Shown: positions 10,854 to 23,688, counted from the first letter of the stretch. The stretch is 64,000 nucleotides of DNA from Bufo bufo (GCF_905171765.1 NC_053390.1:333466294-333530293); one strand, 5' to 3'. Translations and numbers: made by a program. The notes: a model not told the origin generated them from the sequence alone.

Positions 10854-11286
10854 TTAAAGGGGTTGTTGCCCTTTAGGACTTTTTAAACTGATGGCAGCAG
10901 CAGGTTTTACATTTTGGGGGGAAAATAAATTGTGGATGGATGTCTTTCTCAGCCTTATAAACTGTTACTATGTTGCTATAATCATCTGCTCCCCAACACT
11001 GTTATGGCTCCCTGGCTCTCTTTGGGCAGTCCTCGTCCTGTAAACGTCCAGCTGGATGGTGTCATATGCACCGCTGCAGCTAATGACTGGTCTTGGAGAT
11101 GACATGTCCTCAAGAGGCACATGACCCAGCATTGAAGCGCCACTTTGAGACAAGTCTCCTCTGAGGCCAGCATTGGCTGCAGCAGTGCATGTCATCATCC
11201 AGAAGTTTACTAGATAGGGAGCTGGTAAGTTTGATTTTTCAATTTGCCACCACCACCAAAGTCCTGAAGTTCAACTAACCCTTTAA
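10854..11286. mobile_element. T2-like MITE, TTAA-flanked
   Basis: Left end TTAAAGGGGTTGTTGCCC and right end, inverted, TTAAAGGGTTAGTTGAACTT; subterminal AGGACTTT pairs with AAAGTCCT. TTAA lies at 10854-10857 and 11283-11286. The TTAAAGGRR-type ends match the T2 MITE group known from Xenopus. Confidence 0.8.
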
Positions 11287-11326
11287 CAAGCCTGAGTGAA
11301 AATATTAGTCAAGCCAGAACCCCAGC

Positions 11327-11731
11327 TTAAAAGGGTTTTTCAGAACTTTAATACTGATGAACTATCTTCTAGATAGGTCTTCAGTATCTGATCGGTTGGA
11401 GTCGGACACCCAGGACCCCCGCTGATCAGCTGTTTGAGAAGGCACCGTTCCCTTTGAGCGCTGCGGTCTTCTCTGGGCTTTCCAAACACAATGCTGTACA
11501 TTGTATAGCGGCTGTGCTAGGTATTGCAGCTCAGCCCTATTCACTTCTATGGGGCTGAGCTGCTCCTAGGCCACATGACTGATGAACCCGTTGCTTAGAG
11601 AAGGCTGTGGCGCTACTGTGAGTGCCAGTGCCTTCTCAAACAGCTGATCTGTGGGGGTTCTGGGTGTCAGACCCCACTGATCAGATGCTGCACAGGTCAT
11701 TAGTATTAAAGTCTCGGGAAAACCCCTTTAA
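11327..11731. mobile_element. T2-like MITE, TTAA-flanked
   Basis: Ends at TTAA 11327-11330 and 11728-11731. The inverted arms share TTTAATACT and GATCAGCTGTTTGAGAAGGC. Related, more degraded copies are at 28466-28835, about 47640-47840 and about 51660-51990. Confidence 0.82.
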
Positions 11732-13771
11732 CCCTTGACAGAACAGAGCAGGGTATTGGCTGGATGAGATGCTTTTGAATAAGAGTTTTGGGAGACTGGA
11801 GGAGACCCTTTCAAGGGGTCATGTATTGATGTAAAGAAATCAGATAGTACATGACAGTCTCTTTCTAACATAGCTAGAACCAGCCCTGTACCTCACATGG
11901 ATCCAGAGATCTCCTCATTATTGCTCTGCTAGATGTATATCAAGCTGACAGCTTAGGGGGATGTATCCTTTCAGCAGCGGCTTGTGGCTAGTGACAGTTG
12001 AAGATTTGACCTGAGCACGTGCAACCACCTCAGTGAAGTGGAGAAGAAATGAGGAAAAGAACAAACAGCAGGTGGCTCTATACAGATACGTTTTCTTGAA
12101 TAGCTCAGTGGCTATACTACATTTTTAATTACATGCAAATACAAAAGAATTCAGATATAGGTGCTGGGTTGGAAAATGTAGAACATTTTTAATAGCCCAC
12201 GGAGACCCAGCTTTTTGTAGAGTCTTATTGGCAATGTTCCATGGCAGAAAATAAGTGGTTTAGCTGTCTTCCAAAACGGCAAAAAAAGTCTTGGGAATTG
12301 GACGACTTCAAAAGGAGCCATAATGTGGCTTTATTGGTGGTCTCGAGATGGCCGAGTTCTCATGTCTACGGTTTGATTTTGGGGGAGATGCACGCCTACG
12401 TTGGTGATAAAACCATGCTACTGTTGGAGGACCTGCAAATACGGAGAAGTTTGTATGTAAGTCCAGGCGCTCAGCATTGTCTAGCTGTGAGAGCTGCGCT
12501 ATTCTGGTACATAAATGAACGAAACTGAGGTATGTAGGAAGGGCGTGCGTTGATAACCGTTCTTAATCCCAAATGCTCTTTGAGAAGCAACCTCTGCAGT
12601 TTGTCATATCCCAGTTAATATGGCAGTAAGGAGGAGATGAATGTGTCTACTTCCCTAAGCCCTTTCCTCGGGAGACCTGTAAATTTGATTGGCTGCTACA
12701 ATTCCAGCAGAATCATTCGATTTGAGAGCAATAGAGAGATAAGATATCCAATTACCCAAATGATTTGCGGGGTTAGCCACCGTTGTCATGGAGACTCGAG
12801 TTGGAACAAATTAAATTTTAAGCAATAAAATAATTTTAAAGCTCATTTGGGATCAGAGAAATTTGGCAGTGGCGTATACCTGAATTGATTCTTAGCTTGA
12901 CATGCTTTTTGACATTGATATACTGTAGGGACCACGGCTTCCAGATCCATATGACTTCACTTTTAATGGATCATTCCTTACTAATTCACATATTTGTCGT
13001 CGACTTTTCAGCAAGCCTTTTCTAATGCTGGTGGAAGTTTGTTTAAAATCTTGACCAAAAATATAAAAAAATGCTTCAATTTTGATATTAATGCTCTGAC
13101 TTTTAAGAACCGGGGGAGGAGTGGCAGTGCTGTGTTTGTGTGGTTTCTTCTTAACCAATCAATTAATGGATTCCTGGTTTACATAATGAGCGCCAAGCAT
13201 TTAAGAAGAGTGGCGTGGATTTAAAAAAGAATGCTCAGCACAGAGAGCATCCCCCCCCCCCCCCCCTTTCCATATGTCTGCTGTTAGACAGATGGAGATG
13301 AAAATTGCTCTGAGGTCAATAAGCCATTTGCAGCGTTCTCACTGGCTTCGATTTTTCTCTCATCCGCCACACAGATTATCTCAAATGATTCAGTAATGAC
13401 AAAAAGTGCAACATTGACCTTTATTCCTTTGTGGTTTACAATGTTGCATAGTATAAATGGCAGGAAGTCCATTTTTATTTCTAGGAGGACTTTTGAGCTA
13501 TTGACCCAGGCCTTTTAACCCCATGTCAGTAACCAAACTACTAAATGTAGGCAGTGCCAATGGTGATTGTTATATATTCTTGTTTTGCCTGATCCTTCTC
13601 TTTTTAAGTATAAAGGTACCATAATGCATGGTTTGTTAAAAGGGTTATCCTGCTAAAATGATTGCCTGTCCAAAGGTTTAAACAGTGGGACTCTCAGCAA
13701 TCCATGTGGCCAGGTAATATACTTTTCGTTGGATAACCCTTTTAGTTTATTCTTTTCACAGCAGCTTTAGG
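11732..13771. other. Intron; possible conserved non-coding sequence at about 12590-13480
   Basis: No transposon ends. About 12640-13200 carries AT-rich homeodomain-type words (CCAATTACCC, AACAAATTAAATTT, CAATCAATTAATGG) and few repeats, as expected of an enhancer-like conserved element. A C-run lies at about 13250-13266. The 95-codon open frame at 12241 has no recognisable motif and I do not call it a gene. Confidence 0.3.
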
Positions 13772-14247
13772 CAGGGTGGATTTGATTTAAATCAAACTGA
13801 TTTAAATCACTAGTTGGTAAGGCTTGATTTAAATCATAGTCTTCTACATAAAGACTAATTCTTGCTGGTATAACTTATAATATGCAAGTAGATGAAGATT
13901 TAAACAACTTTTCATATTAGTTTGATTAGGTTGATTCTGTATTCATAGGTTTGTAGAAGTTAAGATTAAGGTCTCTTTCACAACTCTGTTCATGTTATAA
14001 CATTTTTGCTGTGAAGAAGAGGCATGTGATCTCTGCTGAGTCAAATTCAGTTTTGAGAACTGCAAAAGTCAACCAAGCATCTGGGATAATATCTTGTAGG
14101 CAGAGAAACTGCCCAATAATCTTACAAAAACCTTGTTAAATAACGATTCGTTAAAAAACGAATCTTTATTTCATGATGGAATAACCTTTGGATGGTAATA
14201 GATTTTCCTCCAAAAAGCATGTTATATAAAAAAAAAAAATCTGATTT

Positions 14248-14287
<40 letters not shown>

Positions 14288-14308
14288 AATTGATTTTTAT
14301 CCACCCTG
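13772..14308. mobile_element. hAT-like MITE with perfect 8-bp duplication
   Basis: Ends CAGGGTGGATTTGATTTAAA and the inverse of CAGGGTGGATAAAAATCAA. Flanked by perfect GCTTTAGG duplications at 13764-13771 and 14309-14316. The interior repeats GATTTAAATCA and holds a 33-nt T-run (14251-14283). Confidence 0.9.
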
Positions 14309-14316
14309 GCTTTAGG

Positions 14317-14825
14317 TGATGTCTTCAAGACATTGGCTGCTATCCAGGAGACATGCCAATGATTAACTCGGGGTGGGCTGTAGATGGCTTTAGCCTGTGG
14401 CATTGTAAGACATAGCCACAAACATTGTAATGTCTGAAGATTATCTCCTGGGGCACAAAGGTTCAGGCATGTTGGAGGAGAGCTGGTTGGCCCCTCTGAC
14501 ATATTGGGGCAAAATGATTTAAGATTTTTATGCCATAAAAGCTGAAGCTTGACGGGCTCTATTTTTGAGGTATAATTTTTGACTTTTTACACTTCTTGAC
14601 GCTTTTGGACTCGCACTTTGGTTACTGCAGTCATTCTTCCCTAAAATTATCAAATACTGTCAAACACTCTGGGGGAAGAGGTGGGGGATTTATCATGAGA
14701 GGAGGTTTTGAAGCCCATTTTACAAGTCTGCATTGCATAACTTACACCAAATTTACCACTACCAATTTGGAGAGGCCAAACCTTGGAACTTTTTTAAAAT
14801 GTTGGCACATACATACATACATACA

Positions 14826-14856
<31 letters not shown>

Positions 14857-15656
14857 TTTAGATATAATGACTAAATAAATGCTTTCCGTGGCCGTATGAT
14901 GATTGTACTGTTTTTTTGTGTTAAATATATCTCCTTGTAAGTGTCAAACTGAAAACCTTCTCACTAGCTACGCAACGGGCCAGTCTCTAAGGCTTTGTTT
15001 GCGAAGAGCCGCCGGCAGAGACTCGCCTCAGTCTCCAGACTGCTGTAGTTTCTTCCTACTACTTTCAGCGATCCTTTTTAGCTCTTGAATGGAGGGCACT
15101 GCTACAAGCATGTCATTTGCAAAACCCTGGTCATCGTTCAGGTAGCGGGGACCAATGGGTGAAGTTGAGCCAGCTATTAAAAATGAACACTCAAGAGTCG
15201 GCATTAGGAACATAAACAATTAAGGGCTCTTGAGATGTTCTGAGAGCTGCCATACAGATACAAGAGCCTTTTCCTGACATTGTAGGCTGTGGTTCTTGGT
15301 GCCAGAGAACTTGGACAATTATTACTAATCTGTGTGCCAGAGCTGCTTCAAGCATGAAGGATTTGGTTTATTCCTGTTTATCTTGATTTACAGTGCAGGG
15401 CTGAACATACACGTTACAGATTTGTACTCTGGCCGCAAAACCACTCAGAATGCAGCAGAGATACATAATTGCCGATATCCTGGAAACATTGCACTTGAGG
15501 ATATTTGTTGCTTTTCCGTACCAGACTGCATTTAGTCTCCTATGCACATGCTGGCTCGTTTTAATATGCTTTCTACCCCCTCCACATGTTCTACTATTAG
15601 CAAGACAATTTGATTCAAGTTCCCCTAACTGTTAGAAGATGGGTCGAGTGTTGCCA
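14317..15656. other. Intron with (ACAT)n microsatellite; possible conserved block at about 14980-15540
   Basis: A tetranucleotide repeat of about 12 ACAT units lies at about 14807-14854. About 14980-15540 is free of recognisable repeats and may be regulatory; the evidence is texture only. Confidence 0.35.
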
Positions 15657-16136
15657 GCAAAGGGAATTTGTCAGCAGGAAATGACCTATTGTTCAAATAA
15701 CGTTTTTATATTGCGCTTATTTTGTTAGCATTTTTATTTTAATTTTTTAAAATTTATTTTTAGTTTTCCATGTCACGATGTTCAAAAAACAAAAATCTAA
15801 ATGCATTGTGTTTTCGCACCAATCACTAGGTCTAAAATATATCGAGACTTCATGTTTACATGTTGCAAGGATCGTTTTTTGAGTAGCGATCTCATTATCC
15901 CAGGCAGGATTACAATGACAGATTACACCTATATAGAGATAAGACAGGATCTACCATTCACAATAGGTGATGTCGCAGCTTATCTTCTCCCTCCTGACCT
16001 CTGCACAGGTCATCGACCATGCTTAGAAGTCAATTAGTCCCCTGCAGTCTATTGTGCTTATGATCCACGTAGCTGTTCTCAACGAACAGGAAGTCTTGAC
16101 CTATTAAGTTTTTAGTGTGAAAACTGCATGGGGTAT

Positions 16137-16167
<31 letters not shown>

Positions 16168-16229
16168 CATAACGTGGAAAATTAAAATTTTTAAGCAAAA
16201 GGGCGTTTTCTGTGGCACATTCCCTTTAA
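15657..16229. repeat. Probable T2-like MITE with (TA)n tract
   Basis: The right end TTCCCTTTAA sits at 16220-16229. The left region AAAGGGAATTTGTCAGCAGG resembles a T2 end without an intact TTAA. An (AT)n run lies at about 16146-16168. Confidence 0.45.
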
Positions 16230-16337
16230 CACACTGTACCATGGATGAGGGGCCACCAAAGTTGCAGTCTGCAGAATTTGAGGTCATACAGCATCCAATC
16301 ACTTGGAGGTGGAAAAGTTACAAGTGATCTGGCTTGG

Positions 16338-16678
16338 TGTGCATTCACACAACCGTAGATCCACCAAAACACTGACACCAGCCTTGCGCATGCTGCAACG
16401 CGATGTAGACCCATTGATTTAATGGGTCCTTGGTCTGAAGTTGAGGTTAACTACAGGACGTGTCCTATCTTTTGTGGTGCTTCGCACGGAGGCGGAAGCA
16501 CCAGGAGGCCCATGCCACAGAAAGTTGGGACATGTTCTATACTTCACCGCAACATGCAGACCATGGGCTCAATAAAGTCAATTGGTCTGCACCGTGACGC
16601 GGTGTGCACATAGCTGGTATCGGTGTTTTGATGATCTGCTTTTTACCCGCCGGAAAACACGGTCGTGTGAATGCACTC
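16338..16678. mobile_element. MITE with GTGCATTCACAC ends
   Basis: Left GTGTGCATTCACACAACCGT pairs with right CACGGTCGTGTGAATGCACT. Inside, GACCCATTGATTTAATGGGTC and paired GGACGTGTCCTA/GGACATGTTCTA words occur. It ends about 180 bp before the next exon. Confidence 0.75.
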
Positions 16679-16860
16679 TTGGTCTCAAACTGAAAGGTGG
16701 TTAATCCTTAGCAAACCATTATAGAAGTTAACCATTCTTGAACATACTTGACTTGCTGTTGCTTGATATGTAGCCATATGTGTTTTTTGTTCTTTTATTT
16801 TTTTCGGTTTACTAGCGTGCTTATATTTCTCCCCCTCGTTTTTTTTTTTCTCCATTGCAG

Positions 16861-16923
16861 ACAGAAATTGCCAAGAGACTGAATACGATTTGTGCACAAG
16901 TCATCCCATTTCTTTCTCAGGAA
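16861..16923 (+). CDS. tle1: TLE1 coding exon: Q domain, second helix
   Basis: 63 nt in phase 0 encoding TEIAKRLNTICAQVIPFLSQ and E. The acceptor has a long pyrimidine tract ending CCATTGCAG; the donor is GAA|GTAAGT. It forms the turn and start of amphipathic helix 2 of the tetramerisation domain. Confidence 0.98.
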
Positions 16924-17935
16924 GTAAGTAAAATGCTGGCTGCTAAAGTGCAATTATGCTACTTCTGTTTGCAAATTAGTTAGCTTTACAATGTTAATTT
17001 TATTGCATTGCATAAGTGCGAAGAACATCTGTTCCAGTTATGGTGTGTGGAGCCCCCTGCTTCTTTACATAACAGATTGCAGGGCAGACTATGGGAATGG
17101 AGAATACAGGGGCTTCATATATCATAGGCTACCCAATTCTAATTACTGTGCAAAAGCAAACCGAAATAGGACAAACCAGGAAGCCAGCTGTGATTCTGAA
17201 TGGCGTGGATGTTTCTAAACACTATGGGGCAGGCTTATTAAGACCAGCCTTGTGTGCACTAGTCCTAATTCGTCCTGTGCCGACGTGAGGTGCACGCCTT
17301 GATTGTTCCATCACCCATGCATCAGAAACTGAAATCTTCTCCAGCCAGGAGGTGTAATGTGGTGGTATTCTGGTGTATACATTGTTAAATGCGTTAGGTC
17401 ACAGAGGTCCTGCCCACGTCCCGAGCACTCCCACTTGAGCCTCGTCCACCTCTTGCAGCAGACCCCAAAAATAACAGTGCGATGAACTGGAAACTGAGCA
17501 CTCCGTCCTCCGGTTTAGCGCTTGTACCAGGATACTGCAACTCTGCTTCCATTTACCTGAAGTGAATAAAAGGGGTATTCTAAGGGGCTTTTTTCTTTAA
17601 TTCACAACTGGTTGTTATTAAATTGCCTAGTGGCACGGAGCTCCTCAAATGATATGCTCTTGGCGCTTCCTGGATCATGTGCCTTACATTACGCATGTGA
17701 TCCTCGCCTTGTTACAACCCACGTGATCGTGTCGCTGACACATTTCGTGCCTGCCCTCTGCACTCCATAACCATAGCGCATGAGTGAGAATTGATCTCTT
17801 GCTCTGCTGACGTCTCCCACAGATTGGCACTGTATGACCACAACCTGTGAGAGAAACCTTAGGTAGGTTACCACTCTGAAGTTAATGCTTTGGTTAATTT
17901 AATATTAATTTATTAATTAATATTTTCCTGTGCAG
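16924..17935. other. Intron, nothing recognised
   Basis: A 1.0-kb intron between two Q-domain exons. No complete repeat or RNA gene seen. Confidence 0.5.
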
Positions 17936-18010
17936 CATCAACAACAGGTGGCTCAAGCTGTAGAGCGTGCCAAACAAGTGACCATGGCAGAGCTGAATGC
18001 CATCATCGGG
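17936..18010 (+). CDS. tle1: TLE1 coding exon: end of Q domain
   Basis: 75 nt in phase 0 encoding [20 protein letters not shown] followed by NAIIG. Acceptor TGTGCAG, donor GGG|GTACGT. This completes helix 2 of the Q domain and leads into the Gln-rich start of the GP region. Confidence 0.98.
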
Positions 18011-18315
18011 GTACGTGGCCTTCCTGGTCTACCTCCTACAGTGTGTATAACCAGCTTTCTTTACTTGTTTAATGTATGATATTATGTTTGCATGATTGCT
18101 GCCAGAATTACTGGGAAAGACTAGTGCTGTGCCATGTCAAGATATTAGTATCTTAAAAAAAATAATATCCCAAGAAGAACATTTTTCCATATAGACATGC
18201 ACTGTTCAGGCTATTCCAGACTGGTGGTACCTGTATGTTCTGGTTTCCTGCCATGAACTTCAACACAAGCTCACATTGGGTGCCAACTGTAATTGGAGAT
18301 GTACTCGCCTACCTC

Positions 18316-18660
18316 TTAAAGGGATCTGTCATCACCGACCTGCTATCAAACTGTTTGCATAGACGCACAGCTGTGGGTCACTGGATTACAACGCACTTTT
18401 TCTTTTGTTGATCTGGGGCTCTGTTCCAGAGTTATGTCACTTTCTCTTAATATGCAGATTAAGGCTTCAGTGCTCTTGTTGCACCCAAGCTCCACTCCCT
18501 CCCTCACTGGTTTGCCACCGTTTGGCCCTGCCATTCAAAGCAGCCAAGCAGGGGCTGGCCACCGAAAGGAGTGGAGCTTTGCTGTAACAAGGGGGTCACC
18601 ATTGCTCTTGTTGCCCCCAAGGCCGAATTTTCATATTGAGAAAAAAAGTACCGTAACTTA
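18316..18660. repeat. Lone T2-like left end
   Basis: TTAAAGGGATCTGTCATCACC at 18316 is a T2-type end. No matching right end was found, so the element is truncated or too diverged. Confidence 0.45.
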
Positions 18661-18776
18661 GGAATGGAGCCTAGGATTTCAGGGTCAACGTCATAGACGT
18701 TTGAGTTTTCTGTTCTTTGTTATATTCAATCATGTGAGCTTTTACCTGAAATGTGCACTACTAATGGGGTCATTTA

Positions 18777-18908
18777 TTAAACTGGTGTGAAGTAGAACTG
18801 GCTTAGTTGCCCATAGCAACCAATCAGATTCCACCTTTCAGTTTCCAAAGGCGGAATTTGATTGGTTGCTATGGGCTACTAAGCCAGTTCTACTTTACAC
18901 CAGTTAAA
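18777..18908. mobile_element. Small palindromic MITE
   Basis: AACTGGTGTGAAGTAGAACT pairs with AGTTCTACTTTACACCAGTT, and the arms also share CCCATAGCAACCAATCA. A diverged copy lies at about 39670-39806. Confidence 0.85.
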
Positions 18909-18919
18909 ACATTTATGGG

Positions 18920-20097
18920 GTAATTTATATCATTCGATCTAATATTCAAATGTATGCTTGAAATGGATTTACTTATAGCTGAATAACCTTGGATTAAATA
19001 GCAAGACCTGACTATTGTGGGCTTGAATTAGAACTGGTCTTCACTGGGGACTAGATGATCGCTGTCACCCAAGAATTGAGGAAATAAAACACTGAGCTAT
19101 CCAGTGATGTCTTTATCCTCTCCTTTGGGCGACCCCTTATGTATAGGTGACACCGTGCGGGGTGTTAACCCTCCCCCTTTCAGTGGCATGGTGCAAATTG
19201 TTCTGCGATCCCCGAGGGGCTGCTTCATCAATGTCCATTTCTGAAATCTGGCTCTGGATTGAGCAGCTTGTCTGTGCCTATATATTTAATTGCTTGACAT
19301 GATGGTGCCTTGCAGATCCTAGTATGTGTGTGTTTTTTTTTTCCCTCCAGTCTCTCTCCCTTGGTTTTTAATCTGTTTATTGCCTAATGCCGCCTCCGTG
19401 TGACTGTCAATCACCAGTTATTTGTTCCGCATTAATGAATTCACTGAACCATGCATTCCTCCCTCTGTGTGAATTCAATTATTCCCGCCACATAGGCTAG
19501 AGCGTTTCTGGCCTCCCAACGCAGGCGAATCAAGGAGCTGTCCTTTCTGATTTTATTCATGTGAGCGGCTTGAGCCGATTCAGCTTACTCATTTATCAAT
19601 TTATGTTAATTGCTTGTGAGAAGATGCCCTGCTGGTCTTTATGGTTCCCTCAGACACTTTGTAATGATAATTAGACATGCTGCTGTATGGATTAACAGTG
19701 CCATAGTCCAGTGACGTCTGCAGACAATGGGACCAGTTAATCCATCTGTGCTTAAAATTACATCCCAACTGGAGACTGAGGGGAAAAAAAACCCCCTCCT
19801 AAAAAACGCGGGAGGATTAGTGCTGATAAAAGAATGAGTCTCAGCTTGAAAACTCTCCTTTCATCAGTTTCTCAATTGCAGATCTGCAGTTGCTTTGCCT
19901 GTGGTAAGCCATTGGCAGTCAATTAGGTGAAATAAACTGGGAGGGTGACCTTCATTTCCTTTTAATAGCTTTTTCCTCCCTGAAATGGGGAGCTTCAGTG
20001 GATTTTCAGCTTACGTTTTATTCAAGCCGCTTTATTACACTTGACAGCTTAGCCTTGCATAAACATTCCCTCCCCTAACCTTCTTCCCTGCGCCCCC

Positions 20098-20133
<36 letters not shown>

Positions 20134-21182
20134 CGGCGCTCTTCATTAACATCGCCCACTCCCCCAAATGGTGAGCTTATTTTACATTTGAGCGGCTATT
20201 GAACAAATGAAAATCAATATCCGTAATCCAATCTCTGCGCAGGGCGATCGGTTTCATTTCTTTTTCATGAGCATTAGTATATTAGGGCCTTGATCTGCCG
20301 CCATTACAGCGGGCATCTCTTTAATCTTTGCCCTCAAGTATGATTTGTCCATTTGCATATGTTAAGAGAGAGAGTCTCTCGGGCGATCGATGACTATAGG
20401 GCCGTGCAAGAAGTCTCGCTCTCCCGCATATGCTTCACTTGCCTAAATGGAGCCTTTGTGCATCCTGCAGAATCGCAGGAGCATAAAATTGGGTTGACAA
20501 TTCGCTGGACCTTTGCCCCCTTTCATTGAAAATGCAGTGTGTCGACCTGTATCCCTGGAGGGGAGTGGATGCTAGGAGCCCCTGTCTGTTGCTAGAAGCG
20601 GCAGCTGCATTGGAAGTATGCACTGGCCGGTCTGATAGCAGCTGTCGGTATTGTTGAGCAGGCAGACTTGGTAGACAGAACAATGGAGGGGGGGCATGCT
20701 CCCGAGGAGCTGCCGCTTTCACACCAGAAAAAAAGAAATAGTAATTTAACGGTTTAGACACCTATTAGGAGTGTGAAAGATCATGGGTTTTCTCATGCAA
20801 ATAAGCCAGACGTAATTCTCCTATCACGTTTAGCGCAGCCTCCCGGCAGCAGCTAATTTTGTGATGGTGGTGGGCTAAATATGTATTAAAAATAAGCAGT
20901 TTTAACTAACTTTTTTTTTTTTTTTTTTTTATAAATATGTTATGTACATAGATAAATGGTGACATGCTAGGGCTTTCACGGTTGAGCCAATGGCTTCCCT
21001 TCTGCTTCGTTATAGGAGCAGAAAAACTGAGATGGTGAAAGTGCTGCATCAGGCACATAGCTGAAACTAGAACAGCCCCTAACGGACCCCACTGACTATC
21101 AGGTCTGTCGGGTTTCGGTTTGGGAGCATATGCAGGACTTTTTTCCCAATGACGGACACCGACCAGAAACTCTAAAGCAGCT
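18920..21182. other. Intron with strong conserved non-coding candidate at about 19320-20430
   Basis: About 1.1 kb without transposon ends, rich in homeodomain and related cores: CATTAATGAATTC, TGATAATTAGACATG, TTAATTGCTTG, AATGATAATT, TTTGCATATG. A 31-nt C-run at 20099-20129 interrupts it. The texture matches enhancer-like conserved blocks around developmental regulators. A second T-run is at about 20911-20930. Confidence 0.4.
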
Positions 21183-21185
21183 TAA

Positions 21186-21469
21186 GGCCTCTTGCACACT
21201 AACGTGTTTTTTTTTTTTTCTCCTCTCCAAGTTTACGTTCTGTTTTTTGCATTCCGTATACGGACCATATATGGAACCATTAATTTCAATGGATCTGCAA
21301 AAAAAAGGAAGGTATTCCGTATGCCTTCTGTTTTCGTATTTCTGTTCTGTTTCAAGATGGAACATGTCCGTTATTCAGACAATAATAAGACGTCAGCCGT
21401 ATTTTTTTGCGGATCTGTTTTTTGTGGACCCTAATATACTGAAAGCCATACGGTCGTGTGCCAGAGGCC
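21186..21469. mobile_element. MITE 1 of three abutting TWA elements
   Basis: TAA (21183-21185), then GGCCTCTTGCACACTAACGT; it ends ACGGTCGTGTGCCAGAGGCC, then TAA (21470-21472). The interior has CGTATACGGACC-type inverted words. Confidence 0.85.
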
Positions 21470-21472
21470 TAA

Positions 21473-21878
21473 GGCCTCTTTCACACGAGCGTGGTGTATT
21501 GGCTCCGGGTGCGTTCAGTGAAACTTGCACCATTTTGCAAGCAAGTTCAGTCAGTTTGGTCTGCAATTGCGTTCAGTTCAGTTGTTTCCATGCGAGTGCA
21601 ATGCGTTTTTGATGTGTTTTTTCACGCACGTGATAAAAAAAAAAGGAAGGTTTACAAACAACATTTCCTAGCAACCGTCAGTAAAAAACGCATCGTATCC
21701 GCACTTCCGGATGCAATGTGTTTTTCACTGAAGCCCCATTCACTTTTATATAGAACATGCTGCGTTTTCACACAACGCAGAACTGATGCGTGAAAAAAAC
21801 GCTCATGTACACCGACCCATTGAAATGAGTGGGTCTGGATTCAGTGCGTTCACGAAACTCACTTGTGTGAAAGGGGCC
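21473..21878. mobile_element. MITE 2 of three abutting TWA elements
   Basis: Starts GGCCTCTTTCACACGAGCGT directly after the TAA shared with the previous element; ends ACTTGTGTGAAAGGGGCC, followed by GAA (21879-21881). Confidence 0.82.
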
Positions 21879-21881
21879 GAA

Positions 21882-22199
21882 GGGCTCATGCACACAAACG
21901 TATTTTTATTTTTCCTCCTGTTCCTTTTTTTTTTTTTTTTTAAGGCCTGTATGCAGAACCATCCACTTCAGTGGGTCTGCAAAAAAAAAAAATGGAAATG
22001 GCTTCATTTGCATTCCATTTCTGTATGTCGGTATGGCTGTTTCGCAAAATAGATAGAACATGTCCTATTACTGTCCGTTTTGTGGTCAAGGATAGGCATT
22101 GTTACAATTGATCTACAAAAAAAGATGCAATACGGATGTCACACGGACGTCATCCTTATTTTTTTGCGGACCGCAAAATATATATAGGTGCATGAGCCC
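21882..22199. mobile_element. MITE 3 of three abutting TWA elements
   Basis: Starts GGGCTCATGCACACAAACGT, ends AGGTGCATGAGCCC, then TAA (22200-22202). A further GGCTACGTTCACATC start follows at 22203 but has no identifiable right end. Confidence 0.82.
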
Positions 22200-22202
22200 T
22201 AA

Positions 22203-23688
22203 GGCTACGTTCACATCTCTGTTCGGGCACAGAACAGCCTGCCAGAGCTCAAAGATTCCTCTACTTCACCGATGGACCCCCGTTGATTGCAGTGAGGTCC
22301 AGACAAAAACCCTTGCTTGCATCCAGCAGTTGCGCTGGATCTCCTAAACTGAGATATAAACGTTGCCTATCCTGGCCTTTCTGTACTTGAAGTATGCAGA
22401 ATGTTTTCTGTTTCACAAGTTCCTTTATGCATTTTTCTTTCATTGATCTTGTTTACTGCAGCTCTTTAATGGCCTGGCCTCTTGGCTGGCAGTATGCATA
22501 GCAATAGGGTGGAATAGGGTTGCTGGCACAGGCGGTGATGGTTTCTTACATAATGTTTTATGATGGAGCATTCTGTCCAGTCTGCCCTGAGCCAGCGTCG
22601 GCGGATTGAGTTGTCTGTCTCCTCACGGGCTCGCTTTGCATGAGGTGATTGGCTCAAGGATTAGCAAGATGCTGGTTTATTTTGCTCCTTGGCTGTGGTT
22701 GCCAGCTACATCTAGGATTGTAGTGTGTGAAGCTTAAGAGGATGAGGTTAACCTCTTGAGGGCTTATTTGTGTGAATATCTTGTTAATCCTTGGAAAGCC
22801 TATAAATAACTAGGTTGCATATATTGTCCTATATGAGGCAAGGAATAATATATGGCAGGTGTAGGGACACTCCCCCCAAAGTGTTAGTCTGCTCTTTTCC
22901 CTTAGATTGACTTTTTTTTTTTTTTTGAAGGCCTTTTGTTAATATTGATGGATTGAAAATGTTGTCATCTGTGAAATTAATCCTGGCCGGCTTTTATCTT
23001 TTTGTAATCTGTTGGCTTTAGTTTCCAATCCCTAGATTTAGTATCAACTATCCACTGCAGACGGTGCGTGGTGATCTGTTCCCTGCACCTACTATCTGAT
23101 GTTTAGGTGTTCCAGACATTTGGTGTCCATACTCTTGGAGCTGTATGGCTCCTTCTGCTTGCCACTAGAGTTGACAATTACACTTCTTTTTTGATTTGTT
23201 TGGCTTTTTGGACTTTGTAGATTATGTTGCGTTTAGTGCTGAATAATATAGGTGTACTAGTCATGCCCCATGTTATCCTGCTACTAAGCTACTTTAGCAA
23301 GCTTTTTTTTTTCTATACACATTGGTGGTTTCTTGAGTTTTAGTTTTTTTTTTTTTTTACACTCTTTAGGAGTTTCCACTCATCGTGTTTTGGTTGAGTG
23401 CATAATAATCCATACAGTTATTTTCAATGTTTATTCTTTTAAGGGGGTTTTAAGAGTTTACTAAAAACATTGGCTGCTTTCTTCTAGAATCGGTGCCCCT
23501 CTTGTCTGTAGTGTAGGCTGTCTGGTATGTGCTCAGGCCCATTCACTTAGGAGGACCTTTCATCAGTTTGACATGGGCTAATTATGGTATTACCTTGTAG
23601 GGCGGCCCCCACTGATGCCATGGGTGTTATTTTTATTTTTTTTCCTTCTCCCTGGCTGTGAGCGTGGTCCAATCAGAGCGCACCGCCC
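22203..23688. other. Intron, mostly unrecognised
   Basis: Contains a GGCTACGTTCACATC MITE-like left end at 22203, T-runs at about 22913-22926 and 23344-23358, and no exon-like sequence. Confidence 0.4.

Noticed and set aside
12241..12528. 95-codon open frame with Met start
   Set aside because: No recognisable motif, no splice or promoter context, lies in a TLE1 intron; consistent with chance.
21130..21612. 160-codon open frame
   Set aside because: Runs across two abutting MITEs; no protein family signature.
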